In this document: in pieces, positions 9,194 through 18,104 of the stretch
How the letters are laid out: each line of letters begins with the position of its first letter
Position numbering within the stretch: the first letter of the stretch is position 1
Origin: Ditibartonella apis
GTDB taxonomy: Bacteria; Pseudomonadota; Alphaproteobacteria; Rhizobiales; Rhizobiaceae
Direction: 5' to 3'
Assembly (NCBI RefSeq): GCF_001952075.1
Contig: NZ_LXYU01000004.1
Location: 372,001-436,000 of the forward strand
DNA length: 64,000 nt
The notes under the pieces: generated by a model
What the model saw: only the letters and a program-made list of their open reading frames with translations
Told to the model about the DNA's origin: nothing
Database searches by the model: none
Program-made: the position numbers and the translations under genes

Positions 9194-9979
9194 TTAATCA
9201 AAAACACGTATTTGGCCATCATTCCAAGTTCCAACATAATAACGACCCTTGAAATAGGCTAAAGCTACAGCCCCATCTAAATGATTAGCGAGCAGTTTTG
9301 TTTCCCCCGTATCAACATTCACTAGCCGAACAGCCCCTGCGCCATTATCAATGACAGCAACTAAATGGTCAGAAACAGTCACAATCCCCACGCCAGGCCG
9401 ATCAAAGCCGGAACCTAGCTGCTTATGAACGCCTGCTGCATTAATATGCGTTAAATTCCCGCTATATTGTGAAACGACCAAATCGCCATTAGGCAATTGT
9501 GTCACGCCAACGGGTAAGCCAAGTTTTGACGCTACTATCTTTTTTGCACCCGTTTCAACATTGACGGATACTATTTCGCCAGATGAACGATTAGTGACTA
9601 ATAATTCATCGGTATTTGACCAAGCGATCCCCGTGGGAGTATGAAAACCGCTCGCGATTTTTGACGCATTACCGACTTTATCTATCTTTAAAATATAATT
9701 GTCTTGATAAGATGCAACATAGATATCATCGTTATGATCAACAACAATGCCCGCTGGAGCGCTTATGCCAGAATAAACAACTTGCTGCTTTCCTTGTGTC
9801 GTTATTTTAACGACGGAATTTCCAGACCAATTGGTAACTAGCATTTCTCCTTCATTATTAAATCCTATGCCTGTTGGCGCGTGTAATGATGTGGCAACTA
9901 CCTTTGTTTGAGCCATTCCAAATGTTCCATAAGTTAGAAAAATAAGTAAAAAAGCAATTTTTATGAAGCTTTTTTTCAT
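9194..9979 (-). CDS. Exported NHL/SMP-30-like beta-propeller protein, probably acquired
   Basis: 261 residues. A signal peptide is clear: MKKSF, a hydrophobic run to about residue 20, then GMAQ. The mature part is built of repeated blades with the pattern hxxPTGIxxxxxxxLhVTNxxxxxIhKI, as in PTGIGFN, PAGIVVD, PTGIAWS and PVGVTQL. This is typical of NHL or SMP-30/gluconolactonase-like six-bladed propellers. A periplasmic or extracellular location is expected. No catalytic residues can be assigned, so enzymatic function is uncertain. It is read away from a broken dehydrogenase gene 22 bp upstream on the same strand. The pair is flanked by partial copies of gatC/MBL sequence, so it is likely foreign cargo. 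Confidence 0.75.
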   Translation of the reverse strand: MKKSFIKIAFLLIFLTYGTFGMAQTKVVATSLHAPTGIGFNNEGEMLVTNWSGNSVVKITTQGKQQVVYSGISAPAGIVVDHNDDIYVASYQDNYILKIDKVGNASKIASGFHTPTGIAWSNTDELLVTNRSSGEIVSVNVETGAKKIVASKLGLPVGVTQLPNGDLVVSQYSGNLTHINAAGVHKQLGSGFDRPGVGIVTVSDHLVAVIDNGAGAVRLVNVDTGETKLLANHLDGAVALAYFKGRYYVGTWNDGQIRVFD

Positions 9980-10001
9980 CGTTGTTTTCCGCCGAAAAAT
10001 A

Positions 10002-10300
10002 TTATTTAGCTGGTTGGTTTTCAGGAATATTGCCCGGATAAGGTAAAACGCTGTTTTTCATGAAAAATGAAAAGCCTTTTGTACTGCTCTTAACGATAGT
10101 ATATTTATTGTCATAAAGCGTTAGTCAAAATCCGGCCATCTGATAATCCGTCACATTGTTAGCAAATTTTCTATACCCGATCTTTGTTGCTGCTGGTGCA
10201 AGCTCTTTAGCGTTTAAATGCATTGGTTGCTTTTACCGCATGCGATAATCCTTCAGTAAATGCACTGACAAAAAACTTTGTGGCACAATAGGTCCCTCAT
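10002..10300 (-). pseudogene. Short-chain dehydrogenase (SDR) C-terminal remnant
   Basis: The minus strand begins abruptly with TYCATKFFVSAFTEGLSHA, the SDR active-site helix, with the catalytic Tyr codon at 10288-10290 and Lys at 10276-10278. The frame then breaks at a stop after ATNAFKR. It resumes as ELAPAATK...ANNVTDY, a usual SDR continuation, breaks again, and ends FFMKNSVLPYPGN before a stop at 10002-10004. The whole Rossmann N-terminal half is missing, replaced by gatC-derived sequence. It was probably once in an operon with the propeller gene downstream. Confidence 0.75.
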
Positions 10301-10745
10301 CTCCATCAAGTTGCTCAACAAAGTTTGGAATCATACTCTGTCCATACGTTCCGCTTAATCGCCTTTCACCACTATGCGCGAAAGACGGGCAACACGTTTG
10401 ACTGGTTTAATATCTACAGACATTAGGTAAATCCCGTATGAAAGGCATTTTCGCTGATGGAAAGCTATAAGGCCAAAGCCCCAAGAGCAAGAAAAAACGT
10501 TCAGAAATCGAGCGTTTCACCGACTTTTGGCAATGCAACTGTGGTTTTTGTTCCTTTCATACCCTTAACAAACCGTTCCGGTGTCTGATCAAGAACCGGA
10601 AAAGTGCCCCAGTGACAAGGTATCGCTGTTTTGAAATGGAAATAACGTTGACATGCGAGAGCTGCAACGGCGCCCCCCATTGTGAAAAAATCGCCAACGG
10701 GCACAATGCCGATTTCCGGCTCGTGCAATTCGTCAATTAATTGCA
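10300..10745. repeat. Right copy of the gatC / MBL-hydrolase junction duplication
   Basis: Direct-repeat partner of 8455-8895. Here the hydrolase part is the functional one and the gatC part is broken, the reverse of the left copy. Copy lengths are nearly equal (about 441 and 446 bp), as expected for one duplicated segment separated by about 1.4 kb of inserted DNA. Confidence 0.8.
10301..10423 (-). pseudogene. gatC 5' fragment, decayed
   Basis: Read from the ATG at 10423, the frame gives [20 protein letters not shown], almost identical to the GatC N-terminus, then a stop codon at codon 23. After a small frame change NFVEQLDGDE matches the FVEQLDEVN of intact GatC (residues 37-45). It is then joined directly to the SDR remnant. 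There are too few codons and two lesions, so it cannot be functional. Confidence 0.8.
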
Positions 10746-11205
10746 TATCGGAAAAAATATCTGTGTCCCCCATATGATAGAGCGTCGGTGCATCATTAAA
10801 ATGGAACACCAGCCCGTTAGGATTGCCAAGACATTGCGAGACACCGTTTTCAGTGAGCATGGCAGATGAATGAACAGCATTGACAAAAGTAATGCTATAG
10901 CCGTCATGCACTTGCGTACCGCCGGCATTACCGGGAACGACGTTTTTCACACCTTGCGATTGGAGCCAGGCAGCAAGATCGGCATTTGCTGTTACCGGTA
11001 CATTTTTTTCCTTTGCAATAGCAATTGTATCTCCGACATGATCGCTATGACCATGGGTGAGGGCTATATGGGTTACACCTTCGACAGCCTTTTTGATATC
11101 AAGGTCTTTTGCAGCCGGATTACCGGTCAAAAAAGGATCTATAAGTATAACCGCTTTGCCAACTTCAACGCGAAAGGCTGCGTGCCCGAGCCATGTGATT
11201 TTCAT
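10501..11205 (-). CDS. UPF0173-type metallo-beta-lactamase-fold hydrolase
   Basis: 234 residues, the normal length for the UPF0173 group. The metal-binding HGHSDH is at residues 51-56. Further ligands are plausible in the YHMGDTD and CHWGTF segments. The substrate is unknown for the family; it is predicted to be a cytoplasmic metal-dependent hydrolase. It is divergent from ruvX, with 116 bp between the starts. Its 3' end is part of the duplicated junction described at 8455-8895, but this copy is intact. Confidence 0.9.
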   Translation of the reverse strand: MKITWLGHAAFRVEVGKAVILIDPFLTGNPAAKDLDIKKAVEGVTHIALTHGHSDHVGDTIAIAKEKNVPVTANADLAAWLQSQGVKNVVPGNAGGTQVHDGYSITFVNAVHSSAMLTENGVSQCLGNPNGLVFHFNDAPTLYHMGDTDIFSDMQLIDELHEPEIGIVPVGDFFTMGGAVAALACQRYFHFKTAIPCHWGTFPVLDQTPERFVKGMKGTKTTVALPKVGETLDF

Positions 11206-11321
11206 GCCACTACCCTTGTTTTTTATTGGAAGTTCGATCTTTTACCATATATTGAACGCAAAATCCCAAAATGCCAAGTACCTGCTTGTTTGAGCGGGAT
11301 ATTTGATAAAGGCGAGCCTCA

Positions 11322-11801
11322 ATGTCGGTTATAGATATTACTGAAATTCCTGATCTCGGTCTTAAGGACAAAAATATTATTGGCCTTGATTTGGGAACAA
11401 AAACGATAGGCATCGCTGTATCCGATCTCGGTTGGCGTTTTGCCACCCCTCGCCCTGTATTGAAACGCAAAAAATTCTCTATCGACGCTCATGACCTCAT
11501 GAAAATTTTTCTTGAAGAAAATATCGGCGTAGCAATCATTGGCCTTCCCAAAAATATGGATGGCACAAGCGGCCCACGCGTTCAGGCAACGCGCGCTTTT
11601 GTTCATAATATGAATGCTTTAACACAAATTCCCTTTGTATTCTGGGATGAGCGGCTGTCAACAGTGGCCGCAGAACGCGGCCTTCTCGAAATGGATGTTT
11701 CGCGTGCAAAACGTGCCGACAGAATTGATTCAGCGGCAGCCGCTTTTATTTTGCAAGGAGCACTCGACAGACTTCAAAGTTTAGCTCGAACTGAAGAATA
11801 A
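11322..11801 (+). CDS. ruvX: Putative pre-16S rRNA nuclease / RuvX (YqgF family)
   Basis: 159 residues with the RNase-H-like opening [15 protein letters not shown] (21-35) containing the first catalytic Asp at 23. The mid-protein [13 protein letters not shown] loop follows, then FWDERLST carrying the second acidic residue and [12 protein letters not shown] with the last Asp. The family is known for maturing the 5' end of 16S rRNA and was earlier called a Holliday junction resolvase. The N-terminal 18 residues before the fold are a little longer than in E. coli, so a later start is possible. Confidence 0.92.
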   Translation: MSVIDITEIPDLGLKDKNIIGLDLGTKTIGIAVSDLGWRFATPRPVLKRKKFSIDAHDLMKIFLEENIGVAIIGLPKNMDGTSGPRVQATRAFVHNMNALTQIPFVFWDERLSTVAAERGLLEMDVSRAKRADRIDSAAAAFILQGALDRLQSLARTEE

Positions 11802-11812
11802 AGGTCGAGCGC

Positions 11813-13441
11813 TTAAACAGCAGGATAAAGTGTATCCAATATATGTCCTGCGTGATGACGCGCACTCAACATTCCATAGGATGAGCGCCACTGTCCTCCA
11901 AGACGGCTTTCTATATAGGCAGCAGTGATATGATTCATATCGGCTTGTTGCAAAGCGGCAGCTGCACCGGCATAGGCCATTTGTTCGATAAAAAGCCTGC
12001 CGGCACCAATGTCATTTGCAGCCACTCGTGCAGCTGCATTGAGTATTTCGACAGTTTTGGGACCGGCTGGACCGATATCACGACCAATCTGGTCGAGTAG
12101 CCCCTGAAACAGACCGGGTGCCCTTTCTCCCAAACGGATCGTATCAATCACAATATCATTACCGCCATTTCCCTTCATGCTACGCATCGGTGCATCAACA
12201 AGCATTCTGGCCATCCGACTATCAAACATATATGCCTGCGCTCCCATTTGAGCGATAATTTCTCCCACAACCGGAACCACAAGCTCATTGATGTGGATGG
12301 CAACGATCGGTGTCATGATACGAGCAAATGCCGCTTCTCCGCGATTTGATGCGGCATTGTCGAACGCACGGGCAAGCCGCATGACAAGGCATTGTGAAGC
12401 AACCACGTCGAGAGCAAGATCGGCAAATATACGTTCGGTCAATGGTGGTAAAACTTGTCGCGGATTGAAGCGCCTGAAAAAGTTGATGCCTGTTTGAAGT
12501 GCCGCACGAAGTACGCCTGCCGAAATAACTGCCTGATCAAAACGCGTCATCGTCTCGACATCTCTGACGACCCTATCGCCTTCGCCAATCTTGCCGATCA
12601 ACCAACCGAGACTATTGTGAAATGAAACCTGTCCTTCGGGAGCCGAGCATTCACCAGCGCGGTGGACAAGAAAATCTACACAGATATTTCCGTTCAATGC
12701 ACCATTTTCAAGAAAGCGCGATACAAAGAAACAACATTTTTGCCCGCCGACCTCGGCTGTTACAAAATATCCGTCGGCCGTCGGATTTAATACTGATTGC
12801 TTGACAGCATCTATACGATAGAGATCACGCCCACTTGCCGAATCAAAGGAAATCCGCGTCGCAGCCGATACTTGCGCAGGATTTTGCAAATTATTTGTGA
12901 TATCGTCGTTGGCAAAGGTAAGCGTTGCTGACCGTTTTGCTGTAATGGCACGCGCCGAATAATCATGTTGGCGGGATAATAACACATTTTTCCAACCGGA
13001 AAATAAATCCGATTCACCGATAAGTGCGGAAATTCCTGCGCTCGTTGATGTAATCTCGTTAAGATGCCCCGTCTCGAGTCCTGCCATCAGAAAAAGTCTG
13101 ATTGCCCGTGACTGATAACGCACTCCATTTTCGGCCGGACCATTTTCCCATAGAGAAGAACATAATCCTGCCTGACGGGAACGACGCAACAAAGCATGGT
13201 AAGCTGGATGGATTTCCAGTTGTTGTAGATTGTCCCCCCATTCATTCTCACGCCTAAGGATTGGCCGGTGAATATTGGCGAGTCTTGCAAGGTCTTGCGC
13301 TTCCCTACTTGCAACAAATGCACCTATTTCCTCGAAACCTGCTAAAAGCGGGGTTGGCAAAAGTGACGAAAAACGGAACAGAACCGCGTCATCCAAAAAA
13401 GCATTTTTTCGCATAATATTCTGATTGGGTAAGGTACTCAC
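11813..13441 (-). CDS. aidB: AidB-like acyl-CoA dehydrogenase family protein
   Basis: 542 residues, matching E. coli AidB (541). The N-terminal region LARLANIHRPILRR followed by the LEIHPAYHALL segment resembles the AidB-specific N-domain. The acyl-CoA dehydrogenase flavin core runs to about residue 430, and a C-terminal helical domain ends at the stop. The family is linked to the adaptive response to DNA alkylation and binds DNA and FAD, though its reaction is unsettled. The start is a GTG at 13441 with AGGAAT about 7 bases upstream; the next in-frame ATG is at 13414. It converges with ruvX at an 11-bp gap, with no visible terminator. No ada or alk gene is nearby. Confidence 0.85.
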   Translation of the reverse strand: MSTLPNQNIMRKNAFLDDAVLFRFSSLLPTPLLAGFEEIGAFVASREAQDLARLANIHRPILRRENEWGDNLQQLEIHPAYHALLRRSRQAGLCSSLWENGPAENGVRYQSRAIRLFLMAGLETGHLNEITSTSAGISALIGESDLFSGWKNVLLSRQHDYSARAITAKRSATLTFANDDITNNLQNPAQVSAATRISFDSASGRDLYRIDAVKQSVLNPTADGYFVTAEVGGQKCCFFVSRFLENGALNGNICVDFLVHRAGECSAPEGQVSFHNSLGWLIGKIGEGDRVVRDVETMTRFDQAVISAGVLRAALQTGINFFRRFNPRQVLPPLTERIFADLALDVVASQCLVMRLARAFDNAASNRGEAAFARIMTPIVAIHINELVVPVVGEIIAQMGAQAYMFDSRMARMLVDAPMRSMKGNGGNDIVIDTIRLGERAPGLFQGLLDQIGRDIGPAGPKTVEILNAAARVAANDIGAGRLFIEQMAYAGAAAALQQADMNHITAAYIESRLGGQWRSSYGMLSARHHAGHILDTLYPAV

Positions 13442-13573
13442 AATTTATTCCTGATTCCGTCAATTAATAATATTGCTATCTGGAAATTTAGTTTTTTGTG
13501 CGGTTAAAACAGAGATTGCATAAAAAGCAAGCCTTGTTGTAGTGTCACTCAGTTTCTTTAGGAAATTTCTGCT

Positions 13574-14536
13574 ATGACTCAAATAACTTCTTTCCCTATT
13601 TTTCCCCATCGCCACCTCCTCGGCATAAAAGGCCTCAGTGCTCAGGATCTTACTACACTCATTGATCGTGCCGACGCCAATGTCGCAGTATCACGCCAGA
13701 TTGACAAGAAAAAAACATCGATGCGCGGCCGAACACAGATCAATCTTTTTTTTGAAAATTCTACACGTACGCAATCATCCTTTGAACTTGCAGGCAAACG
13801 ACTTGGTGCCGACGTCATGAATATGGCTGTCAGCCATTCATCCGTAAAAAAAGGTGAAACACTTATCGACACTGCAATGACATTGAATGCCATGCATCCC
13901 GATATTCTGGTCGTGCGTCACAAATCGGGTGGCGCGGCGGCGCTACTTGCTCAAAAGGTAAGTTGCTGCGTTGTCAACGCCGGTGATGGTGCTCATGAAC
14001 ATCCAACCCAGGCTCTGCTTGATGCATTGACAATCCGTCGCGCCAAAGGACGGATAGAGGGTTTGACTGTCGCTATATGCGGCGACATATTGCACTCGCG
14101 TGTCGCCCGCTCCAATATTTTAAGTCTTAATGCGCTCGGAGCACGGGTACGCGCGGTCGCGCCTACGACGCTTTTGCCCTATGACATCGGACATATGAGC
14201 GTTGAAGTTTTCACAACAATGCAGGAAGGCCTGAAAAACGCAGATGTTGTCATGATGCTAAGACTACAACGAGAACGCATGTCCGGTGCATTTATTCCTT
14301 CGGTTAGAGAATATTTCCGCTTTTTCGGCCTTGATAAACAAAAACTGGCACTTGCAAATAAGGATTGCATTGTCATGCATCCGGGGCCAATCAACCGCGG
14401 GGTCGAGATTGCATCGGATATTGCTGATGGTCAGCAAAGCGTTATTCATACACAAGTTGAAATGGGCGTTGCTGTCAGAATGGCTGTTATCGAGGCTCTC
14501 TTGGATCCGCGCCGCAGCGAAGGAGATATTCAATGA
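13574..14536 (+). CDS. pyrB: Aspartate carbamoyltransferase catalytic subunit
   Basis: 320 residues. The carbamoyl-phosphate site STRTQSSFE is at 63-71. The HPTQALLDA and MLRLQRERM loops and the aspartate-site HPGPINRG are present. It makes N-carbamoyl-aspartate in de novo pyrimidine synthesis. No regulatory pyrI is seen. The stop overlaps the start of the dihydroorotase-like gene by 4 bp, so the two are probably translated together and form one complex. Confidence 0.95.
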   Translation: MTQITSFPIFPHRHLLGIKGLSAQDLTTLIDRADANVAVSRQIDKKKTSMRGRTQINLFFENSTRTQSSFELAGKRLGADVMNMAVSHSSVKKGETLIDTAMTLNAMHPDILVVRHKSGGAAALLAQKVSCCVVNAGDGAHEHPTQALLDALTIRRAKGRIEGLTVAICGDILHSRVARSNILSLNALGARVRAVAPTTLLPYDIGHMSVEVFTTMQEGLKNADVVMMLRLQRERMSGAFIPSVREYFRFFGLDKQKLALANKDCIVMHPGPINRGVEIASDIADGQQSVIHTQVEMGVAVRMAVIEALLDPRRSEGDIQ

Positions 14537-15828
14537 TAAAACCCTTGGTTTATAAAAACGCTCGCATCGTTGACCCTTCCTGTGACAAGGACGAATTGGG
14601 AACGCTCATCATCGTCGACGGCATCATTAAAGCTTGTGGCAAAGATGCACAAAATCAAGGCATTCCTGATGGTGCGGAGGTTATTGATGCGCATGGCAAA
14701 GCAATTCTACCGGGGTTGGTCGACGCGCGCGTTTATGTCGGTGAGCCGGGCAACGAACATCGGGAAACCATTCGTTCGGCAAGTCATTGCGCTGCAGCAG
14801 GCGGCGTAACATCCTTTGTCATGATGCCGGATACCCATCCGGTCATAGATGATGTTGCACTGGTCGAATTCGTCAAGCAAACAGCGCGTGAAAACGCCTC
14901 GGTTCATGTCTATCCTTCAGCTGCAATTACCAAGCAACTTGAAGGACAGGAAATGACCGAGTTCGGTCTATTGAAAGAGTCCGGTGCAATAGCCTTCACG
15001 GACGGACACAAAACAATCGAGAATTCATTGGTATTAAGACGTGCCATGACTTATGCCCATGACTTCGACGCCCTTATCATCCATGAAACGCAAGATAAAT
15101 GGCTGACCGGCAATGGTGTCATGAACGAGGGGCTCCTTTCAAGCTGGCTTGGCCTTGCGGGTATTCCCAAAGAAGCGGAAGTCATCCCGCTTGAACGTGA
15201 TTTGCGTCTGGCTGCTTTAACGCGTTGCCGTTATCACGCAGCAGAACTTTCAACGGGAATGTCGGCTGATTCTATTCGTTGTGCAAAAGAAAATTTGACC
15301 AATGTTACAGCCGGCGTTTCAATCAATAATCTGACATTGAACGAAAATGACATTGGAGAATACCGGACATTTTTCCGGCTTTCGCCGCCGCTCAGGTCGG
15401 AAGATGACCGTCATGCGATGATTGAAGCTGTTCGTGATGGAACGATTGATATTATTGTATCCAGTCATGATCCTCAAGGTGCCGATACCAAACGCTTACC
15501 CTTTGAAGATGCGGAAGCCGGTGCAGTAGGAATGGAAACATTGCTTGCAGCAGCGCTCAGGCTTTACCATGATCATTCGTTGTCGCTTGGAAAGATAGCG
15601 GCTTTACTTTCCACCAATCCTGCGAAGATTTTGGGGATTGATGCAGGAACTTTGCAAGTTGGAAAACCTGCGGATTTCATTTTGGTCGATCTTGATGAAC
15701 CTTGGGTCTTAACTCTTGATATGCTTCATTCCAGATCCAAAAACACGCCATTCGAAAATGCCCGTTTTCAAGGACATGTCCTAAAAACCTATGTTGCTGG
15801 CAAGCTGGTATATGAATACCGGAACTGA
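14533..15828 (+). CDS. Dihydroorotase-like protein lacking metal ligands (PyrX/PyrC' type)
   Basis: 431 residues, amidohydrolase-fold, class I dihydroorotase-like. The HxH motif of active enzymes (usually DxHVHLREPG) reads [10 protein letters not shown] here. The usual DHAPH near the C-terminus, which carries the catalytic Asp, reads SSHDPQ. The protein is therefore unlikely to bind the zinc pair or catalyse ring closure. Known inactive homologues (PyrX of Pseudomonas) lie next to pyrB and serve as structural partners of the transcarbamoylase. The same inactive pattern next to pyrB is, as I recall it, usual in Rhizobiales. If so, a catalytic PyrC must be encoded elsewhere in this genome. Confidence 0.85.
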   Translation: MIKPLVYKNARIVDPSCDKDELGTLIIVDGIIKACGKDAQNQGIPDGAEVIDAHGKAILPGLVDARVYVGEPGNEHRETIRSASHCAAAGGVTSFVMMPDTHPVIDDVALVEFVKQTARENASVHVYPSAAITKQLEGQEMTEFGLLKESGAIAFTDGHKTIENSLVLRRAMTYAHDFDALIIHETQDKWLTGNGVMNEGLLSSWLGLAGIPKEAEVIPLERDLRLAALTRCRYHAAELSTGMSADSIRCAKENLTNVTAGVSINNLTLNENDIGEYRTFFRLSPPLRSEDDRHAMIEAVRDGTIDIIVSSHDPQGADTKRLPFEDAEAGAVGMETLLAAALRLYHDHSLSLGKIAALLSTNPAKILGIDAGTLQVGKPADFILVDLDEPWVLTLDMLHSRSKNTPFENARFQGHVLKTYVAGKLVYEYRN

Positions 15829-15863
15829 ACGATCTAACGGCAAATCTTGAAAAGGATATTTTT

Positions 15864-16505
15864 ATGGCCGATATAGGTTTATCTCCAAAGATGGTTTCGT
15901 GGCTGACACTGATAATTTGTTATCTCATCGGTTCGATCCCTTTCGGGCTGTTATTTACCCGCTTAGCCGGCCTTGGAGACGTGCGCAAAATTGGTTCCGG
16001 AAATATAGGCGCCACCAATGTCTTGCGAACGGGAAACAAAAAAATCGCTTTATTGACGTTATTATGTGACATGTTCAAAGGGACATTAGCGGTTTATATC
16101 GCCTCCCTATTATCGTCGTTCGATTATAACAATATCGTCATTGTCACTTTAGGCGGTTTTGCTGCCTTTATCGGTCATATCTACCCCGTCTGGCTTAAAT
16201 TCAAAGGCGGCAAAGGCGTTGCCACCTACCTCGGTGTATGCCTCGGATTTTACCCACCGGCTGCATTGGTTTTTATATGCGTCTGGTTGCTCACCGCATT
16301 CATTACGCGTTATTCCTCGCTTTCGGCACTTTTCGCAGTTATCCTAGTGCCTGTTTTTATTCTACTTTTCATGGATAGCACGTCGCAAAATCTTTTTGCG
16401 CTCGTTCTTTCGGTGATGAGTATCATCGTTATCTTGAAACACCATGCGAATATCAGACTCTTGCTGAACGGAACGGAAAGCAAGATCGGCGCAAAGAAAC
16501 AATAG
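15864..16505 (+). CDS. plsY: Acyl-phosphate:glycerol-3-phosphate acyltransferase
   Basis: 213 residues with five or more hydrophobic helices. The three PlsY motifs are visible: GSIPFG near 24, then [12 protein letters not shown] near 44-55 and KGGKGVAT near 114-121. It transfers an acyl group from acyl-phosphate to glycerol-3-phosphate at the inner membrane, the first step of phospholipid synthesis. The ribosome site AAAGGA lies upstream of the ATG. It lies between the pyrimidine pair and dprA, the conserved Rhizobiales order. Confidence 0.94.
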   Translation: MADIGLSPKMVSWLTLIICYLIGSIPFGLLFTRLAGLGDVRKIGSGNIGATNVLRTGNKKIALLTLLCDMFKGTLAVYIASLLSSFDYNNIVIVTLGGFAAFIGHIYPVWLKFKGGKGVATYLGVCLGFYPPAALVFICVWLLTAFITRYSSLSALFAVILVPVFILLFMDSTSQNLFALVLSVMSIIVILKHHANIRLLLNGTESKIGAKKQ

Positions 16506-16525
16506 CGGAAAGCTCTGTAACCGAG

Positions 16526-17707
16526 ATGGAAAAACGTAAAGGGATTGTCCTTACCCATGCTCAGCGGCTCAGCTGGCTACAACTCATACGCAGCGAAAAC
16601 GTCGGTGCTGTTACTTTCATTAACCTCATAGAGCATTTCGGTTCGGCTGCAGCGGCTCTCGATGCTCTGCCGGAGCTCAGCACGATGGGAGGCAAAGGTA
16701 AACCGATACGGATTGCCAGCAAACAGGATGCAGAACGCGAGCTCGAACTTGCGGGTAAAATTGGCGTACGTTTCATAGGAGTGGGCGAGCCTGATTATCC
16801 ACCCTATTTGCGAGCTATAGAAACTCCCCCGCCTCTGCTTGCAGTCAAGGGTAACCCCAAATGTTTCTTTTCGCCTTCCGTAGGTGTTGTGGGCTCTCGT
16901 AACGCCTCGGCAACAGGCAAAAAATTGACTGCACTTTTTGCTAAAGAACTTGGTGAAACAGGATTTACTATCATTTCAGGACTGGCGCGTGGCGTCGACA
17001 CAGCTGCCCATCGCGCAAGTCTTGATACTGGAACTGTTGCCGTTATGGCAGGTGGAATCGATCATATCTATCCGCCGGAAAATAGCGACCTTTATGAAGC
17101 CATATTGGATAAAGGTGGGGCAATTGTCAGCGAAATGCCGATTGGCACGCAACCACGCGCCCAAGATTTTCCGCGCCGCAATCGAATCATTGCGGGATTA
17201 TCTTTGGGAATTCTCGTGTGCGAGGCGGCAAACCGTTCCGGCTCTCTGATAACTGCAAGATTGGCGGCCGAGATAGGACGCATTGTCTTTGCTATCCCCG
17301 GTTCGCCTTTGGATCCGCGTGCACAAGGAACAAATAATCTTATCAAGGAAGGCGCCCTGCTCGTTACCCGACCTGAAGATATCATAGAAACACTTGGCCC
17401 CTTGGCACCATCAACTGCACCTCGAATGCCGCTGTTTGATAACGACGAAAAAGACGAATCAGTCAAGCAATTCTCCGAGCACAAGAATGAAGATCAAAAT
17501 CGCGATGTTGACGCAAGCGACTTCGACAGAAATGCAATAATGGATGCACTTTCAACAACACCGATTGACATAGAAACGCTCTGTCTTGCGTCCGGTGTGC
17601 CGATAGACAAGATTTATCTTATACTCGTTGAACTTGATTTGGCCGGGAAACTCGTCCGTCACAGCGGCGGACTTGTATCATTGGCGATCAACGATTTTCC
17701 TTGTTGA
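16526..17707 (+). CDS. dprA: DNA-processing protein DprA
   Basis: 393 residues. An N-terminal helical/SAM-like region (to about 75) is followed by the Rossmann-like DprA core with VGSRNASATGKK, SGLARGVDTAAHR, GGIDHIYPPEN and FPRRNRIIAGLS. After an acidic linker a C-terminal winged helix begins near residue 335 (DALSTTPIDIETL). It loads RecA onto incoming single strands in transformation. It starts 20 bp after plsY. The last 20 bp overlap the convergent small gene at 17688-17858. Confidence 0.93.
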   Translation: MEKRKGIVLTHAQRLSWLQLIRSENVGAVTFINLIEHFGSAAAALDALPELSTMGGKGKPIRIASKQDAERELELAGKIGVRFIGVGEPDYPPYLRAIETPPPLLAVKGNPKCFFSPSVGVVGSRNASATGKKLTALFAKELGETGFTIISGLARGVDTAAHRASLDTGTVAVMAGGIDHIYPPENSDLYEAILDKGGAIVSEMPIGTQPRAQDFPRRNRIIAGLSLGILVCEAANRSGSLITARLAAEIGRIVFAIPGSPLDPRAQGTNNLIKEGALLVTRPEDIIETLGPLAPSTAPRMPLFDNDEKDESVKQFSEHKNEDQNRDVDASDFDRNAIMDALSTTPIDIETLCLASGVPIDKIYLILVELDLAGKLVRHSGGLVSLAINDFPC

Positions 17708-17858
17708 CCGTATCGTTTTTTAAGATGTGTTGCCCTTCTTTTGCAACCATTTCCAACAAATAAGCCAAAAATGGAGAATTGGCGTTATTCGCCATAATAT
17801 TCATTTGACGGGACATATCGACAATATATCCGATGATTTCAACGCGCTCTAGAGACAT
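17688..17858 (-). CDS. Small conserved-looking protein convergent with dprA
   Basis: 56 codons starting MSLERVEIIGYIVDMSRQMN, preceded by GGAGAAGG at about 6 bases from the ATG, a strong ribosome site. It is predicted to be mostly helical, with a conspicuously regular amphipathic N-terminal half and a charged C-terminus. It is soluble and has no signal or membrane segment. It overlaps the 3' end of dprA by 20 bp. I do not recognise a named family. The clean ribosome site and protein-like composition argue that it is real. Confidence 0.6.
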   Translation of the reverse strand: MSLERVEIIGYIVDMSRQMNIMANNANSPFLAYLLEMVAKEGQHILKNDTVNKENR

Positions 17859-18104
17859 GTAACCTTCTCCTTGTTACACAAGTTCCCCTCATGTATTGCT
17901 CCTGATTGACGGTAGAAATTTTCGAAAGTAGTCCTAAATAAATGTTAAATTAGTTAGTTAGCTTAACTATAATAACGTGTATTTTTTATTTACGCAATCA
18001 ATAGTTGCACGTGTATTTTTTTATCATTTAGCCTTGACCAATGGGAATAAGCCGGTCAATTGAGTGTACAGTAAAATCATTGGTTCAGGGAAGCGGATAT
18101 CATT

